Positions 1 through 9,384 of a DNA stretch of 64,000 bases are shown one piece after another (within the stretch, counting starts at the first letter, position 1; each line of letters opens with the position of its first letter). The position numbers and the translations under genes were made by a program. The stretch spans positions 1 through 64,000 of the forward strand of contig JADGRL010000006.1 in assembly GCA_017880865.1 (NCBI GenBank), written 5' to 3'. This stretch comes from Gallionella sp. (GTDB lineage Bacteria; Pseudomonadota; Gammaproteobacteria; Burkholderiales; Gallionellaceae). The notes beneath the pieces were generated by a model that made no database searches, was not told the origin of the DNA, and saw nothing but the letters and a program-made list of their open reading frames with translations.

Positions 1-241
1 TAAAATTACCGGATGCATCGGTCACGGTCTTCGGCTCTGTCGGGCTGCAGATTCGATCATCGTTGATATCCAGCGTCACAGACGCGTTCTTGACGTAGCC
101 GTCGACCAGCCTCCCGCTCAACTTTAATCCGGGGTTGTTAGATGAAGAATTAAAAATTGAACCCGAGCAGCCCGTGAGCGTAGAAAGCGCAATCGCAACC
201 GCACCGTACAAAATACTACTTCTCAATTTTAAGTGGCCCAT
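1..241 (-). CDS. Lipoprotein, N-terminal part only (runs off window start)
   Basis: Read by eye from the reverse complement: MGHLKLRSSILYGAVAIALSTLTGCSGSIFNSSSNNPGLKLSGRLVDGYVKNASVTLDINDDRICSPTEPKTVTDASGNF; lipobox LTGC followed by a 'G-DGYV-A-V-LD-N-D' type repeat. Confidence 0.7.
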   Translation of the reverse strand, partial: MGHLKLRSSILYGAVAIALSTLTGCSGSIFNSSSNNPGLKLSGRLVDGYVKNASVTLDINDDRICSPTEPKTVTDASGNF

Positions 242-418
242 TTCACATCCCTTTAATTCGTTTAACCACGCTACAGCAAAAAGCATTAAGTGTCAATTAT
301 ACAACATAACTTAAAAACATATGTGCATCCTACAAGGATCGTCTGCCACTGCCACACCAAAAAGCTTTTCTCAACACAACCTTATGCCATACAGTCCCGC
401 TAAATTCATTGAAGTGGT

Positions 419-1993
419 TTAGAACTTGAATATACCACCCGCGTACAACAGGCCAGCTGTAGATTTATTGGAAGTTGCATCTCCCACCGGATAGCTATCA
501 AAGCCAACTCGAATACCAAACCTTGAATTGACGTTGTATTGGCCACCCAAACCAAACATCAAGCCAGAATTATTGTGCGTGAAATTTCCTGCAAAGCCTG
601 GCTTGGCCGTTTCTTTCAACGAGGTGCTTGCAATACCCAGCTTGCCAAACAGAGTGAATTGCTGACTGAGCGCGTAATAGCCAACACCGCTTACCCCAAT
701 AGAGCTACCCTTGAGTGTACTCTTTGTACTATCAAATCCACCTAGGCTGTTGTATTCAGCTTCTACGGCAAAATTTTCGTTGATGGCATAGCCACCCAAC
801 AAACCGAATCCTATTTGGCCGTTATTAGTGATATTGCTGTAGCGATAGTTAACGCTACCCAGCTGGGCACCTACATAAAAGCCCGTTGCACCATCTACTG
901 GTGCTGGTGTTAGAACTATTGCTGGTGCTGGTGCTGGTGCTGGTGCTGGTGCTGGTGCTGGTGCTGGTGCTGGTGCTAGAACTATTGCTGGTGCTGGTGC
1001 TGGTGCTGGTGCTGGTGCTAGAACCATTGCTGGTGCAACGGGTTCCTCAACCACAGCTGTGATGCCAGCCGCCTGAGGTTTCTGCGCAGCCTGGGCTTCC
1101 TTTACTCTGGTTTTTTTGGCGACACCTTTGGATTTTTTAGCCACATTTTTCACGCCGGATTTCCTGGCGACACTTTTTACGGCGGATTTTCTGGCAAGAG
1201 TATCCAGCGATTCGAAAGTGTCAGCAGGCGCTGCCGAAATGGTGGTGGTTGGTGCATTGGTTGAAGCGGTCAGCGCGGTCTGCCCGGCAGTGCTTACCGT
1301 TGTGCCAGCCGCATTGGTCATGCCTATACCGCCCGACACCACATTGGTATACACAGTCTTTTTGTCCTTCTCAACCACGACCGAAAACTCGGTGCCGCGT
1401 ACATCAATCGTTCCGCTCGGTGTTGTCAGCTTGAACGCCTTATGATTTTGCTGCCCAATTCTGCCGGTAACAAAACGCAATCCACCCTGAGTTATCGCAT
1501 AATCAATATTATTGTTGCCGGATTGCTTGGGGTCGTAACGATAATCACGTACCTCTAAAGTAGAATTAGGCTGCATGAAAACGATTTGATCATCGTCAAA
1601 TATCAGAACGGCATAACTGTCATCTCCAACATTGATAACTGAACCGGATACCACCCTATCGCTCTTTGATGCGCGACGAGTATCATCCCCAACGTTCGTG
1701 ATCGAAACCTCCCCGTCGATCTTAAAAAAGCGCCCGCCCGCCGCCTTGACCAAGTCCACAGCACTTTGAGCAGAAGAAGATCCAACAGTGGCAGTGGCGC
1801 TAATTGCAGAAGCAGGCGCAACGACAGAGACGACTTTTAGCACTGACGCACTATCGCTAACCACTGGCTTTACGGCATTAGCCTGATCTTCATTTTTCGA
1901 ATGGCTGGTGGCTTCCGGACTAGTACCTAATAACTTCCAGGCAAGTAACCCGACTACCACTACCAGAATCGCCAATACACTTATTTTTTTCAT
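419..1993 (-). CDS. FecR-domain protein with Ala/Pro-repeat linker and C-terminal outer-membrane beta-barrel
   Basis: ORF 524 aa; signal-anchor N-terminus, FecR-like core (TTPSGTIDVRGTEFSVVV), (AP)n linker, barrel GFYVGAQLGSVNYRY...GGIFKF ending in aromatic F. Confidence 0.85.
   Translation of the reverse strand: MKKISVLAILVVVVGLLAWKLLGTSPEATSHSKNEDQANAVKPVVSDSASVLKVVSVVAPASAISATATVGSSSAQSAVDLVKAAGGRFFKIDGEVSITNVGDDTRRASKSDRVVSGSVINVGDDSYAVLIFDDDQIVFMQPNSTLEVRDYRYDPKQSGNNNIDYAITQGGLRFVTGRIGQQNHKAFKLTTPSGTIDVRGTEFSVVVEKDKKTVYTNVVSGGIGMTNAAGTTVSTAGQTALTASTNAPTTTISAAPADTFESLDTLARKSAVKSVARKSGVKNVAKKSKGVAKKTRVKEAQAAQKPQAAGITAVVEEPVAPAMVLAPAPAPAPAPAIVLAPAPAPAPAPAPAPAPAPAIVLTPAPVDGATGFYVGAQLGSVNYRYSNITNNGQIGFGLLGGYAINENFAVEAEYNSLGGFDSTKSTLKGSSIGVSGVGYYALSQQFTLFGKLGIASTSLKETAKPGFAGNFTHNNSGLMFGLGGQYNVNSRFGIRVGFDSYPVGDATSNKSTAGLLYAGGIFKF
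920..1020 (-). repeat. 6-bp tandem repeat (GGTGCT/AGCACC) encoding (Ala-Pro)n in two blocks
   Basis: gctggtgctggtgct... visible in two blocks separated by agaactatt; encodes APAPAPAP. Confidence 0.95.
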
Positions 1994-2336
1994 TATCCCA
2001 CCCCTCTCAATTCCGCAGTTAAGCTAATAAAATGCTGATGAATTGCAATCCAACGTGCATACCGCAGAATTGATTGAACGTCATACTTCTTCATCGTAGG
2101 CTTTCAAGCGCAGTTAAACTGTGCGACAGCGCACATAATGCGAAATGCCCACCGTCCCCTCCTGGCACGCTGCTGCCCTTCATATCCAGAAATATAAAGC
2201 AATTGTTACTTTTCGGCATTAAGGCAACGCTGATTAAGTCCACCCATTCCATGGGTCGTGCGTTCCGTATTAACTAAGGAGGAAAATCACCAAGTGAATC
2301 GCTCCCTCTTCAGTCCAGCAGAATTTACAAGGCGTC

Positions 2337-3596
2337 TTAGAACTTGAATACGCCACCGAAATATAACAAACCAGCGGTAGACTTACTGGAAGCCGTATCT
2401 CCCACCGGGTTTATATTAATGCCAACACGCATACCGACCGCAGGATTGATGTTGTACTGACCGCCAATACCAACTGTCGCCCCGGTGTTGTTGTGCGTGA
2501 AATTCCCAATGAAACCGGGCTTGGCCGTTTCTTTCATTGATGTGCTGACAACTCCCAGTTTTCCAAAAAAGGCGAATTGTGGATTGAGTGCGTAATATCC
2601 AACGCCGCTTACACCAATAGAGCTGCCCTTGAGTGTACTCTTAACGCTGTCAAATCCACCCAGGCTGTTGTATTCAGCTTCTACGGCAAAATTTTCGTTG
2701 ATGGCATAGCCACCCAACAAACCGAATCCTATTTGGCCGTTGTTAGTGATATTGCTGTAGCGATAGTTAACGCTACCCAGCTGCGCGCCAACGTAGAAGC
2801 CTGCGGCCTTATCTGACGCAGAAACAGCAGGAGCTACAATCACTGGCGCTACAACAACGGGGGCGACAACAGGAGGCACACCAGCGACAGTCATGCTAGG
2901 GGCAGCGGTGACGCTATCCTTTAAAGCACTACTTGCCGGCAGTGGTACTGACACAGGTGTGGCAGCAGGCACAGGGATCACAGTGATCTGGCTAAATGTG
3001 TCTGCAGGCAATGAAGCTGCGGGTACCCGCTTGACCAAAACATCGGATGAAGAAATTCGCGCATTGTGACCGGCAGTTAACACGGTCGTCCCTGCCGCAT
3101 TGGTCATCCGAATGCTTCCAGATATTACCTGGCTGTAGGTGACGTTGTTGACAATGACCACCAGAAACTCGGTTCCTTGAACGCTTATCGTGGCATCGGG
3201 AGTGGCGAGCCTGAATGCTTTCGGGTTTAGATGGCCGATTTGCCCGGTGATGAATCGCATTCCGCCCTTAAGCATGGAAAAAACAATATTACTTTTCTTA
3301 ACCTGCTGCGGGTTGTAGATATATTCGCGCACCAACAAGGTTGAGTTGGCTTGCAGGCTGACCACTTGACCATCTTCAAACTTCAACACGGCATGGCTAT
3401 TGTTGCCGGTCCGAACTACTGTGTCTGAATTAACTGCATCGTTTGCTAACGCCGGATGAGGAGCATCTTTGCCAGTGGCAATAGACACCGACCCGTCGGC
3501 GTCATAAATGTAGCCTCCACTGGCCCACGCCAATACCGGAGTGGATGCAATAAAAATGAATGCCGCCGCTCTTACTATATAAAACATCTTGCTCAT
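2337..3596 (-). CDS. FecR-domain protein with C-terminal outer-membrane beta-barrel (paralog of 419..1993)
   Basis: ORF 419 aa; signal peptide, FecR core (ATPDATISVQGTEFLVVI), barrel nearly identical to the upstream paralog. Confidence 0.85.
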   Translation of the reverse strand: MSKMFYIVRAAAFIFIASTPVLAWASGGYIYDADGSVSIATGKDAPHPALANDAVNSDTVVRTGNNSHAVLKFEDGQVVSLQANSTLLVREYIYNPQQVKKSNIVFSMLKGGMRFITGQIGHLNPKAFRLATPDATISVQGTEFLVVIVNNVTYSQVISGSIRMTNAAGTTVLTAGHNARISSSDVLVKRVPAASLPADTFSQITVIPVPAATPVSVPLPASSALKDSVTAAPSMTVAGVPPVVAPVVVAPVIVAPAVSASDKAAGFYVGAQLGSVNYRYSNITNNGQIGFGLLGGYAINENFAVEAEYNSLGGFDSVKSTLKGSSIGVSGVGYYALNPQFAFFGKLGVVSTSMKETAKPGFIGNFTHNNTGATVGIGGQYNINPAVGMRVGININPVGDTASSKSTAGLLYFGGVFKF

Positions 3597-3810
3597 TTAT
3601 TCCTCTGTAGCCCCCGATAATCACTGCAGGTGATGTACATCAAAACAGTGCGGATACCTTTTGCCCATGCTACGACCGCGAAGTATAACAATTTTCCCGA
3701 CCAAACTATCGAATTTTCATATAGTTTCTGAAGGTTGCAGGGTTAATGTGAGAGTCATATTAGGACGCGCCATCTTAAAACAATGCCCTCAACAAACGTA
3801 CCGGCCCGGC

Positions 3811-4812
3811 TCACTGGTAATTACGCAACCGATAGTAATACGCGACGACCAACAGCACAAAACTCCAGAACACAACGAAAGACGGGGCTTGTATCAGATA
3901 CAAACACACCCCGATCCCAACCAGCGCCACTTGCACCAGACTCAACACTAACACGGTGAGCCTGACTGAAAAACCGGAGTGTTCCAGCACATGATGAATA
4001 TGCGTGCGGTCGGCCGCAAACGGTGAGCACTTGCGCCGCAACCGCCGCGCCATCACGGTCAACGTGTCAATCAGCGGAATGCCGAACAGCCACAATACCA
4101 AGGCTGGTTCTGCGGATACATGGCCCCGCGTGATTTGGGCCATGAACCAGCCCAGCACCAATCCCAGCCACATACTCCCCGCATCACCCATGAATACCCA
4201 GGCGCGTTTGACGAAAAGTCGCGAGTTCAGCGGCAAAAAGCCGATCAGCGCCCCGAGCACCGCCCATGACAGCGGTAACAGCTGGGTAGATCCAGAAATA
4301 TAAAAAATCGCCGCCACCCCCATCGTGGTGATCAAAGCCATGTTGCCCGCCACCCCGTCCTCCCCATCGATCATATTGATCGCATTTATCCCGCCGACGA
4401 ACGCAATCACGCTGAACGAAACGGCAAACATACCCAGCGGTATATCACGGCCCAGCAATGCCCCCAGATGCGTGATCGTTCCTTCTGCACCGACAATCAC
4501 CACCGACACCAAGAAGACCTGAATCAACATGCGCAATGAAACCGACAACCCATACTTGTCGTCCAGCACGCCAAGCGCCACCAGCACGGCGGCGCATCCG
4601 AGCAATATTGCAATATTTCCGCGCAATGCATTATCGGTAATCAACGCGGCCAGAACCGCGATAAACATCGCCAGCCCACCCACTGTGGGGGTCGGATGCT
4701 CATGCTGCTTGCGCCCGCCCGGACGATCCACGATGTCAAACCGATACGCCACCTTGCGCAACAGCAAAATCAGAATTGCACAAACCAGCATGGAAACAAA
4801 AAAAACTTGCAT
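3811..4812 (-). CDS. MraY/WecA-family undecaprenyl-phosphate glycosyl-1-phosphate transferase
   Basis: Multi-TM protein with GGRKQHEHPTPTVGGLAMF, NAINMIDGEDGVAG, FMGDAGSMWLG and THIHH motifs; start placed at MQVFF. Confidence 0.88.
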   Translation of the reverse strand: MQVFFVSMLVCAILILLLRKVAYRFDIVDRPGGRKQHEHPTPTVGGLAMFIAVLAALITDNALRGNIAILLGCAAVLVALGVLDDKYGLSVSLRMLIQVFLVSVVIVGAEGTITHLGALLGRDIPLGMFAVSFSVIAFVGGINAINMIDGEDGVAGNMALITTMGVAAIFYISGSTQLLPLSWAVLGALIGFLPLNSRLFVKRAWVFMGDAGSMWLGLVLGWFMAQITRGHVSAEPALVLWLFGIPLIDTLTVMARRLRRKCSPFAADRTHIHHVLEHSGFSVRLTVLVLSLVQVALVGIGVCLYLIQAPSFVVFWSFVLLVVAYYYRLRNYQ

Positions 4813-5352
4813 AACAATCAATCCCTCATCAGTCAGAAAATGATGGCGTCGGTTCACCCAAAGGTCGTCGGGTATAGTACCCATGGCTGAAAGAAACCCA
4901 ATGTAAAAATATCATGCCGCATACTTAGCCCAATACTCAAGCTTATTCCACGCACCCATATTAATCGGCTCACCCAATAAATAAGGCGTAGCAAAGTGTA
5001 TCCAGTTAAAGCCCGTTTATTGCCATATTGCTCTGCCAGAAAAATGTAGTTTCAAGCCTCCATTCAGATGACCGATTGACTAAAGAATGGGAAAGCGAGG
5101 TGGGGAAATTTGAGTATTTTTTGATATTTCATTATACATACTACTGCCTGACAATTACCGACAAGGCATCTCTGTAAAGATCGAATGTTGGGTTTGGGGA
5201 CTCATTCAATTTTTTTACTCTCTGCCCGCGTCTCAAATTCCCTGCAGTTTTCTGGCGCTGCAATACTCAGCTCTGCGTTGCCCCCAGCCACCCGTCCCGG
5301 AATATCGGGGCGGAGCGATTTTGTCATGGGAGTAATGCCGCAATAATTTGTT

Positions 5353-5871
5353 TCACAGCGCCTCGGGCGAAAACCGCTTTGCCGACAAGGCACGGCAACG
5401 GGCAGACACGCTTTTTCCAGAGGCAATGTCGTCCGCCAGCTCCAGCGCCAGATGCTGCAACGTATCTGCCGAGTGATCCGTGCAGACTCGCCCAACACTT
5501 TCTCTTTGTATCAACTCTGCCAGATCATTGCCCGGATTGATGCTCGTCAGCACCGGCAAACCTGACTGTATATAGGACAGGAACTTGCCGGGCAGGTTGT
5601 GAGTTTTGTGGCGCGTGTCTAATGCGACGATACCGACATGGCATTGGGCGTACAGGCCGGGAATTTCCGCAGGCTCGATCTCGTCATGGAATACCACGTT
5701 ATCCAGCCCGCGCGCTTTCGCATCTGCGCGCAAGCGCTGGGCATCAGTGCCGCGACCCACAAACAAAAAACCGATATCTCGACGGTCATGCAAACGTTCA
5801 GCAAAGCCGATTAAGACATCCATACCTTGCGCGACGCCCATGTTGCCGGCGATGGAAGCCGCACTGCACAT
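5353..5871 (-). pseudogene. C-terminal fragment of WbuB-like GT4 glycosyltransferase (5' truncated, 3' frameshifted)
   Basis: NMGVAQGMDVLIGFAERL...FLFVGRGTDAQRLR...HKTHNLPGKFLSYIQSGLPVL lacks the N-terminal domain; another frame continues GAVKQIIAALLP beyond the stop, matching the paralogous fragment. Confidence 0.75.
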
Positions 5872-5877
5872 GAATTG

Positions 5878-6174
5878 CTACTTGTAGTCGTCTTCTCGTT
5901 GGTGCTTGATTGCAAGAATCGTCACGACATCCAAGGATGGTTCGAAGCGGTACAAAGCGAGGTAGCCAGTGGCTCCAAAGTCGATCACGAGCTCACGAAG
6001 ATCACCATAGTCTTCCACTGGCCTGCCAATCATGTGCGATTGTTTGAGAGATATAAATGCCTCGCGGATTGCAAGCACTGCCCGTTTCGCGGCGTTTAAA
6101 TCTTTTTCGAGCAGAAATGCGTGAAGTCGGGATATATCGGATTGCGCTCGTACAGACAGTCTTACGTGTGGCAT
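5878..6174 (-). CDS. RelE/ParE-family toxin
   Basis: 98 aa; RAQSDISRLHAFL...IGRPVEDYGDLRELVIDFGATGYLALYRF...ILAIKHQREDDY typical ParE/RelE pattern. Confidence 0.85.
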   Translation of the reverse strand: MPHVRLSVRAQSDISRLHAFLLEKDLNAAKRAVLAIREAFISLKQSHMIGRPVEDYGDLRELVIDFGATGYLALYRFEPSLDVVTILAIKHQREDDYK

Positions 6175-6470
6175 GCGGTGATGGGCGCGTTAGGATTCTT
6201 TTGTACGTCATCTACCCACGCACTGAACTCATCGAGCGTAATATGCAATCCCGTTTCCTTGTAGTGCTCGAAGGATGTATCGGCGGCCTTGATAAAATTT
6301 TGTCGCGCTTCTTCACGCTGCACGTATTCGAGAATGGCTTCCTTCATGAGGTAGTGCGGGGTGCGCTTCTTCATGGTAGCCAGTGAAGCAATTCGATCAC
6401 GGTCGGAAGGGTCGAGTTTGACCGTGACCGTGCCGGAAGAACGTGGTTTTTCGATAGCAGACGTTTTCAT
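6162..6470 (-). CDS. Ribbon-helix-helix (CopG-like) antitoxin
   Basis: 102 aa; TVTVKLDPSDRDRIASLATMKKRTPHYLMKEAILEYVQREE; overlaps the toxin start by 13 nt. Confidence 0.85.
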   Translation of the reverse strand: MKTSAIEKPRSSGTVTVKLDPSDRDRIASLATMKKRTPHYLMKEAILEYVQREEARQNFIKAADTSFEHYKETGLHITLDEFSAWVDDVQKNPNAPITACHT

Positions 6471-6650
6471 GACATCACCAAGTGTTAAAAGGTAACACCA
6501 TTCTAATTAGCTAGCCAGGTAAGTCAAGCAAAATGGCAAAAAAGCAAAAGGGAACTATCCGCCAATCTGACCGGATGGAGAAAAAACACGCGTACTTTAC
6601 CACTATACTTCACCCGCATTTTGACGATCACGATTCAGTCATATGTGCAT

Positions 6651-7064
6651 TCAGCCCACTAAGGCCGCCGCAATTTGCTTCACTGCGGCCCCCGGCGAAA
6701 ACAGCTTTGCCGACAAGGCACGGCAACGGGCAGACACATCTTTTTCAGAAGCAATCTCGTCCGCAAGTTCAACCGCCAGATGCTGCAACGTCTGTGCCGA
6801 GTGATCTGTGCAGACACGCCCCCCCCCTTCTCTTTGTATCAGCGCAGCCAGATCATTACCCGGATTGATGCTCGCCAGCACCGGCAAGCCGGCCTGCATG
6901 TACGAGAGGAACTTGCCGGGTATGTTGTGGGTTTTGTGGCGCAGATCAAGCGCAACGATACCCACATGGCATTGGCTATATAAACCGAGAATTTCCGCAG
7001 GATCGATCTCGTCATGGAATACCACGTTATCCAAGTCACGCATTTTAGCGTCACCTCTCAAACG
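6651..7064 (-). pseudogene. Second C-terminal fragment of WbuB-like GT4 glycosyltransferase
   Basis: RLRGDAKMRDLDNVVFHDEIDPAEILGLYSQCHVGIVALD...; paralogous to 5353..5871; lies in the same frame immediately after the stop codon of the 7065..8201 gene. Confidence 0.75.
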
Positions 7065-8201
7065 TTAAGTATCTTGAACGCGGCCTGAAACGAGCCCCTC
7101 AATAACGCGCAGGTAACGATTAATAACAATCTTCTCGTTAAACTCCAGTTCCATTTTTCTCCGCCCTGCCAGCCCCATCAGCACGCGTTCTTCAGGAGGC
7201 ATCTCAATCATGCGCAGCAGTTTTTCAGCCAAATCGTCCGCATCGCGCACACAGCAAAGCAGGCCCGTTACGCCGTCATCCACCGCATCGCGACAACCGA
7301 CCGCATCCGTCGTCACGATGGGTCTGCCTATGGCGGCAGCTTCAAGCAACGAACGCGGTACGCCCTCGCGGTAAGACGGCAAAACGACACAATCAGCGGC
7401 AGCCAGATATGGCTTCACGTCATCTGCCACGCCTAGATATTCAACCACGCCCTCATTTTCCCATTCGGACATCTGGGTGCTTGATACGGCAGTCGGATTT
7501 TTCACATCCAGGAAGCCAAGCAACTGAAATTTTGCCGTCGGATATTGTCGGCGAACCATGCGTGCCGCCTCAACGTACTCACCCACACCCTTGTCCCACA
7601 ACAAACGCGCGACCAGCAGAAAGCGAAACGGACGATTTTCAACGGGTAGCAATGGCGCATAACTAAAAACACTCAGATCGATTCCCGAACCCGGCAGCCT
7701 GCTTATCCTATCCGCGGCAACCAAGCCCATATCGACAAACATTTTCATGTCTTCATCATTCTGGAAAAACACATGGTACGAATGCGACAGAGCAGTCTTG
7801 TAAAGCAGTCTCACCAATCGGGTGAGCCAGTTATCGCGAATGAACACCGCCCCCAAACCCGCGATATTATTCACAACGGGAATTCCCAACACATGGGCAG
7901 CAAGCGATCCATAGACATTGGGCTTGACGGTGTAGCCCAGGAATACATCGGGACGCTCAAGTCGCAGCAAATTCAAAAATCGAAACCACAACAATAAGTC
8001 GCGCCCTGGATGAGTGCCCTTGTTGTCCATCGGCAGCGCAACAAACCGGCAGCCCAATTCAGCCAGGCGTGGCGCGTACTCATCATTCGGCGCTACCGCC
8101 ACCACCTCATGACCCTCAGCAACCAAAGCACGTATCAAACCTGCGCGAAAATTGACTAAATTCCAAGCTGTGTTAAGTGCGATAACAATTTTTTTGCTCA
8201 T
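7065..8201 (-). CDS. Glycosyltransferase family 4 (PglA-like)
   Basis: MSKKIVIALNTAWNLVNFRAGLIRALVAEGHEVV...PSYREGVPRSLLEAAAIGRPIVTTDAVGCRDAV. Confidence 0.9.
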   Translation of the reverse strand: MSKKIVIALNTAWNLVNFRAGLIRALVAEGHEVVAVAPNDEYAPRLAELGCRFVALPMDNKGTHPGRDLLLWFRFLNLLRLERPDVFLGYTVKPNVYGSLAAHVLGIPVVNNIAGLGAVFIRDNWLTRLVRLLYKTALSHSYHVFFQNDEDMKMFVDMGLVAADRISRLPGSGIDLSVFSYAPLLPVENRPFRFLLVARLLWDKGVGEYVEAARMVRRQYPTAKFQLLGFLDVKNPTAVSSTQMSEWENEGVVEYLGVADDVKPYLAAADCVVLPSYREGVPRSLLEAAAIGRPIVTTDAVGCRDAVDDGVTGLLCCVRDADDLAEKLLRMIEMPPEERVLMGLAGRRKMELEFNEKIVINRYLRVIEGLVSGRVQDT

Positions 8202-9337
8202 GACCAAATCACATTCTTGTATGGCAACCAAGCAAAAGCTGTTTGGGCAAAAAATAGCCAGACGAACATTACAACCGCACTGTAGGCAACCACCCCAATC
8301 ACCAACATGCTATTCAATCCGTTGGGCTTGCCGATGGCATTGGGCAACCGCGACAACACAAATAATTGCAGAGGTATCCAGTACAAAGCCACCCGATCGA
8401 CCGCCGTGGAAGAAGGTGATGCTGCCAGGATCGGCACGAACGCCAGTGCTCCCAATGACATCCAGGTCCAGAACGTGAGCTCCGCCTGCGGCAAAGCGAA
8501 GCGGTTGCGGTACAACAAAAACAGCATTGCCGGCACCGCGTTCATCGCGACACGTATGCCGGCCCCTTGGGATTGGTAGGCTTGCTCCAGGTAGCCATAT
8601 TTAAGAGCATCGACGGATTCCTGCAGCATCAATCCATAAAACAGCACACTGGCTAAACCCACCCAGAACATTGTCCACATCTTGCGTTTTGTGCCGGCCA
8701 GGATCGCCAGTGGTATCAAGATCACAGCGCTATTGTGGAACGTCGCGGCCAACACCACAAATACCACGAAGCGAGATATCTTGAGCTCTGACAAGGCCAC
8801 CAGACCCAACATCACAAAACCGATGGCAACCCCCTGGCGGGTGTATCCCATGGCGACCACAGTTACCAGATAAGGTATTGCCACCACCATGGCCAGCCAA
8901 GGTCGGGGTTGGGCGCGGCAAAATACGATCAGCCCCCAGGAGAAAAATATCGCACACACTGTGTTGGTAAAGTAAACCCCCAACCCGGTTTCGGCGGCAA
9001 CCCAGTCCAGCAGGCTGTATGCAGGATCGCCTACCTGTAATGCCTCTGCTAAAGACACATTGGTAACCATGTCGATGTGATCGAGGTAAGTCGTCCAATC
9101 GCCGCCGACCTCGTGGCGCAGACCAATCATGAATACCAGCAGCCAGAACAGACCATGCCATGAACCAGACCAGCGAGCTGTTGTTCCGGGAACTGGACGC
9201 AACTGTGACATGGCCAGCCATGCAGGTATTGCAAATAATATCCAATAAGGGATCAAATCAGGTCTTCCGCAACAGATAAAGTCGCGAATCATACTGGGAT
9301 GAAGGACATCGGCCAATAGGCGAACGACAAATATCAC
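8198..9337 (-). CDS. EpsG/Wzy-like polysaccharide polymerase membrane protein
   Basis: Multi-TM ORF; MIGLRHEVGGDWTTYLDHI, FFSWGLIVFCRAQPRPWLAMVVAIPYLVTVVAMGYTRQGVAIGF motif characteristic of EpsG family. Confidence 0.8.
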   Translation of the reverse strand: MIFVVRLLADVLHPSMIRDFICCGRPDLIPYWILFAIPAWLAMSQLRPVPGTTARWSGSWHGLFWLLVFMIGLRHEVGGDWTTYLDHIDMVTNVSLAEALQVGDPAYSLLDWVAAETGLGVYFTNTVCAIFFSWGLIVFCRAQPRPWLAMVVAIPYLVTVVAMGYTRQGVAIGFVMLGLVALSELKISRFVVFVVLAATFHNSAVILIPLAILAGTKRKMWTMFWVGLASVLFYGLMLQESVDALKYGYLEQAYQSQGAGIRVAMNAVPAMLFLLYRNRFALPQAELTFWTWMSLGALAFVPILAASPSSTAVDRVALYWIPLQLFVLSRLPNAIGKPNGLNSMLVIGVVAYSAVVMFVWLFFAQTAFAWLPYKNVIWS

Positions 9338-9384
9338 CGCTTCGTCGCTCCCACGAAACCGGGAGTCCGGTTAAAGAAACCGGA

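Noticed and set aside
920-1020. Possible CRISPR-like array
   Set aside because: Simple 6-bp coding repeat with no unique spacers; the heptamer at 23658 was rejected as CRISPR for the same reason.
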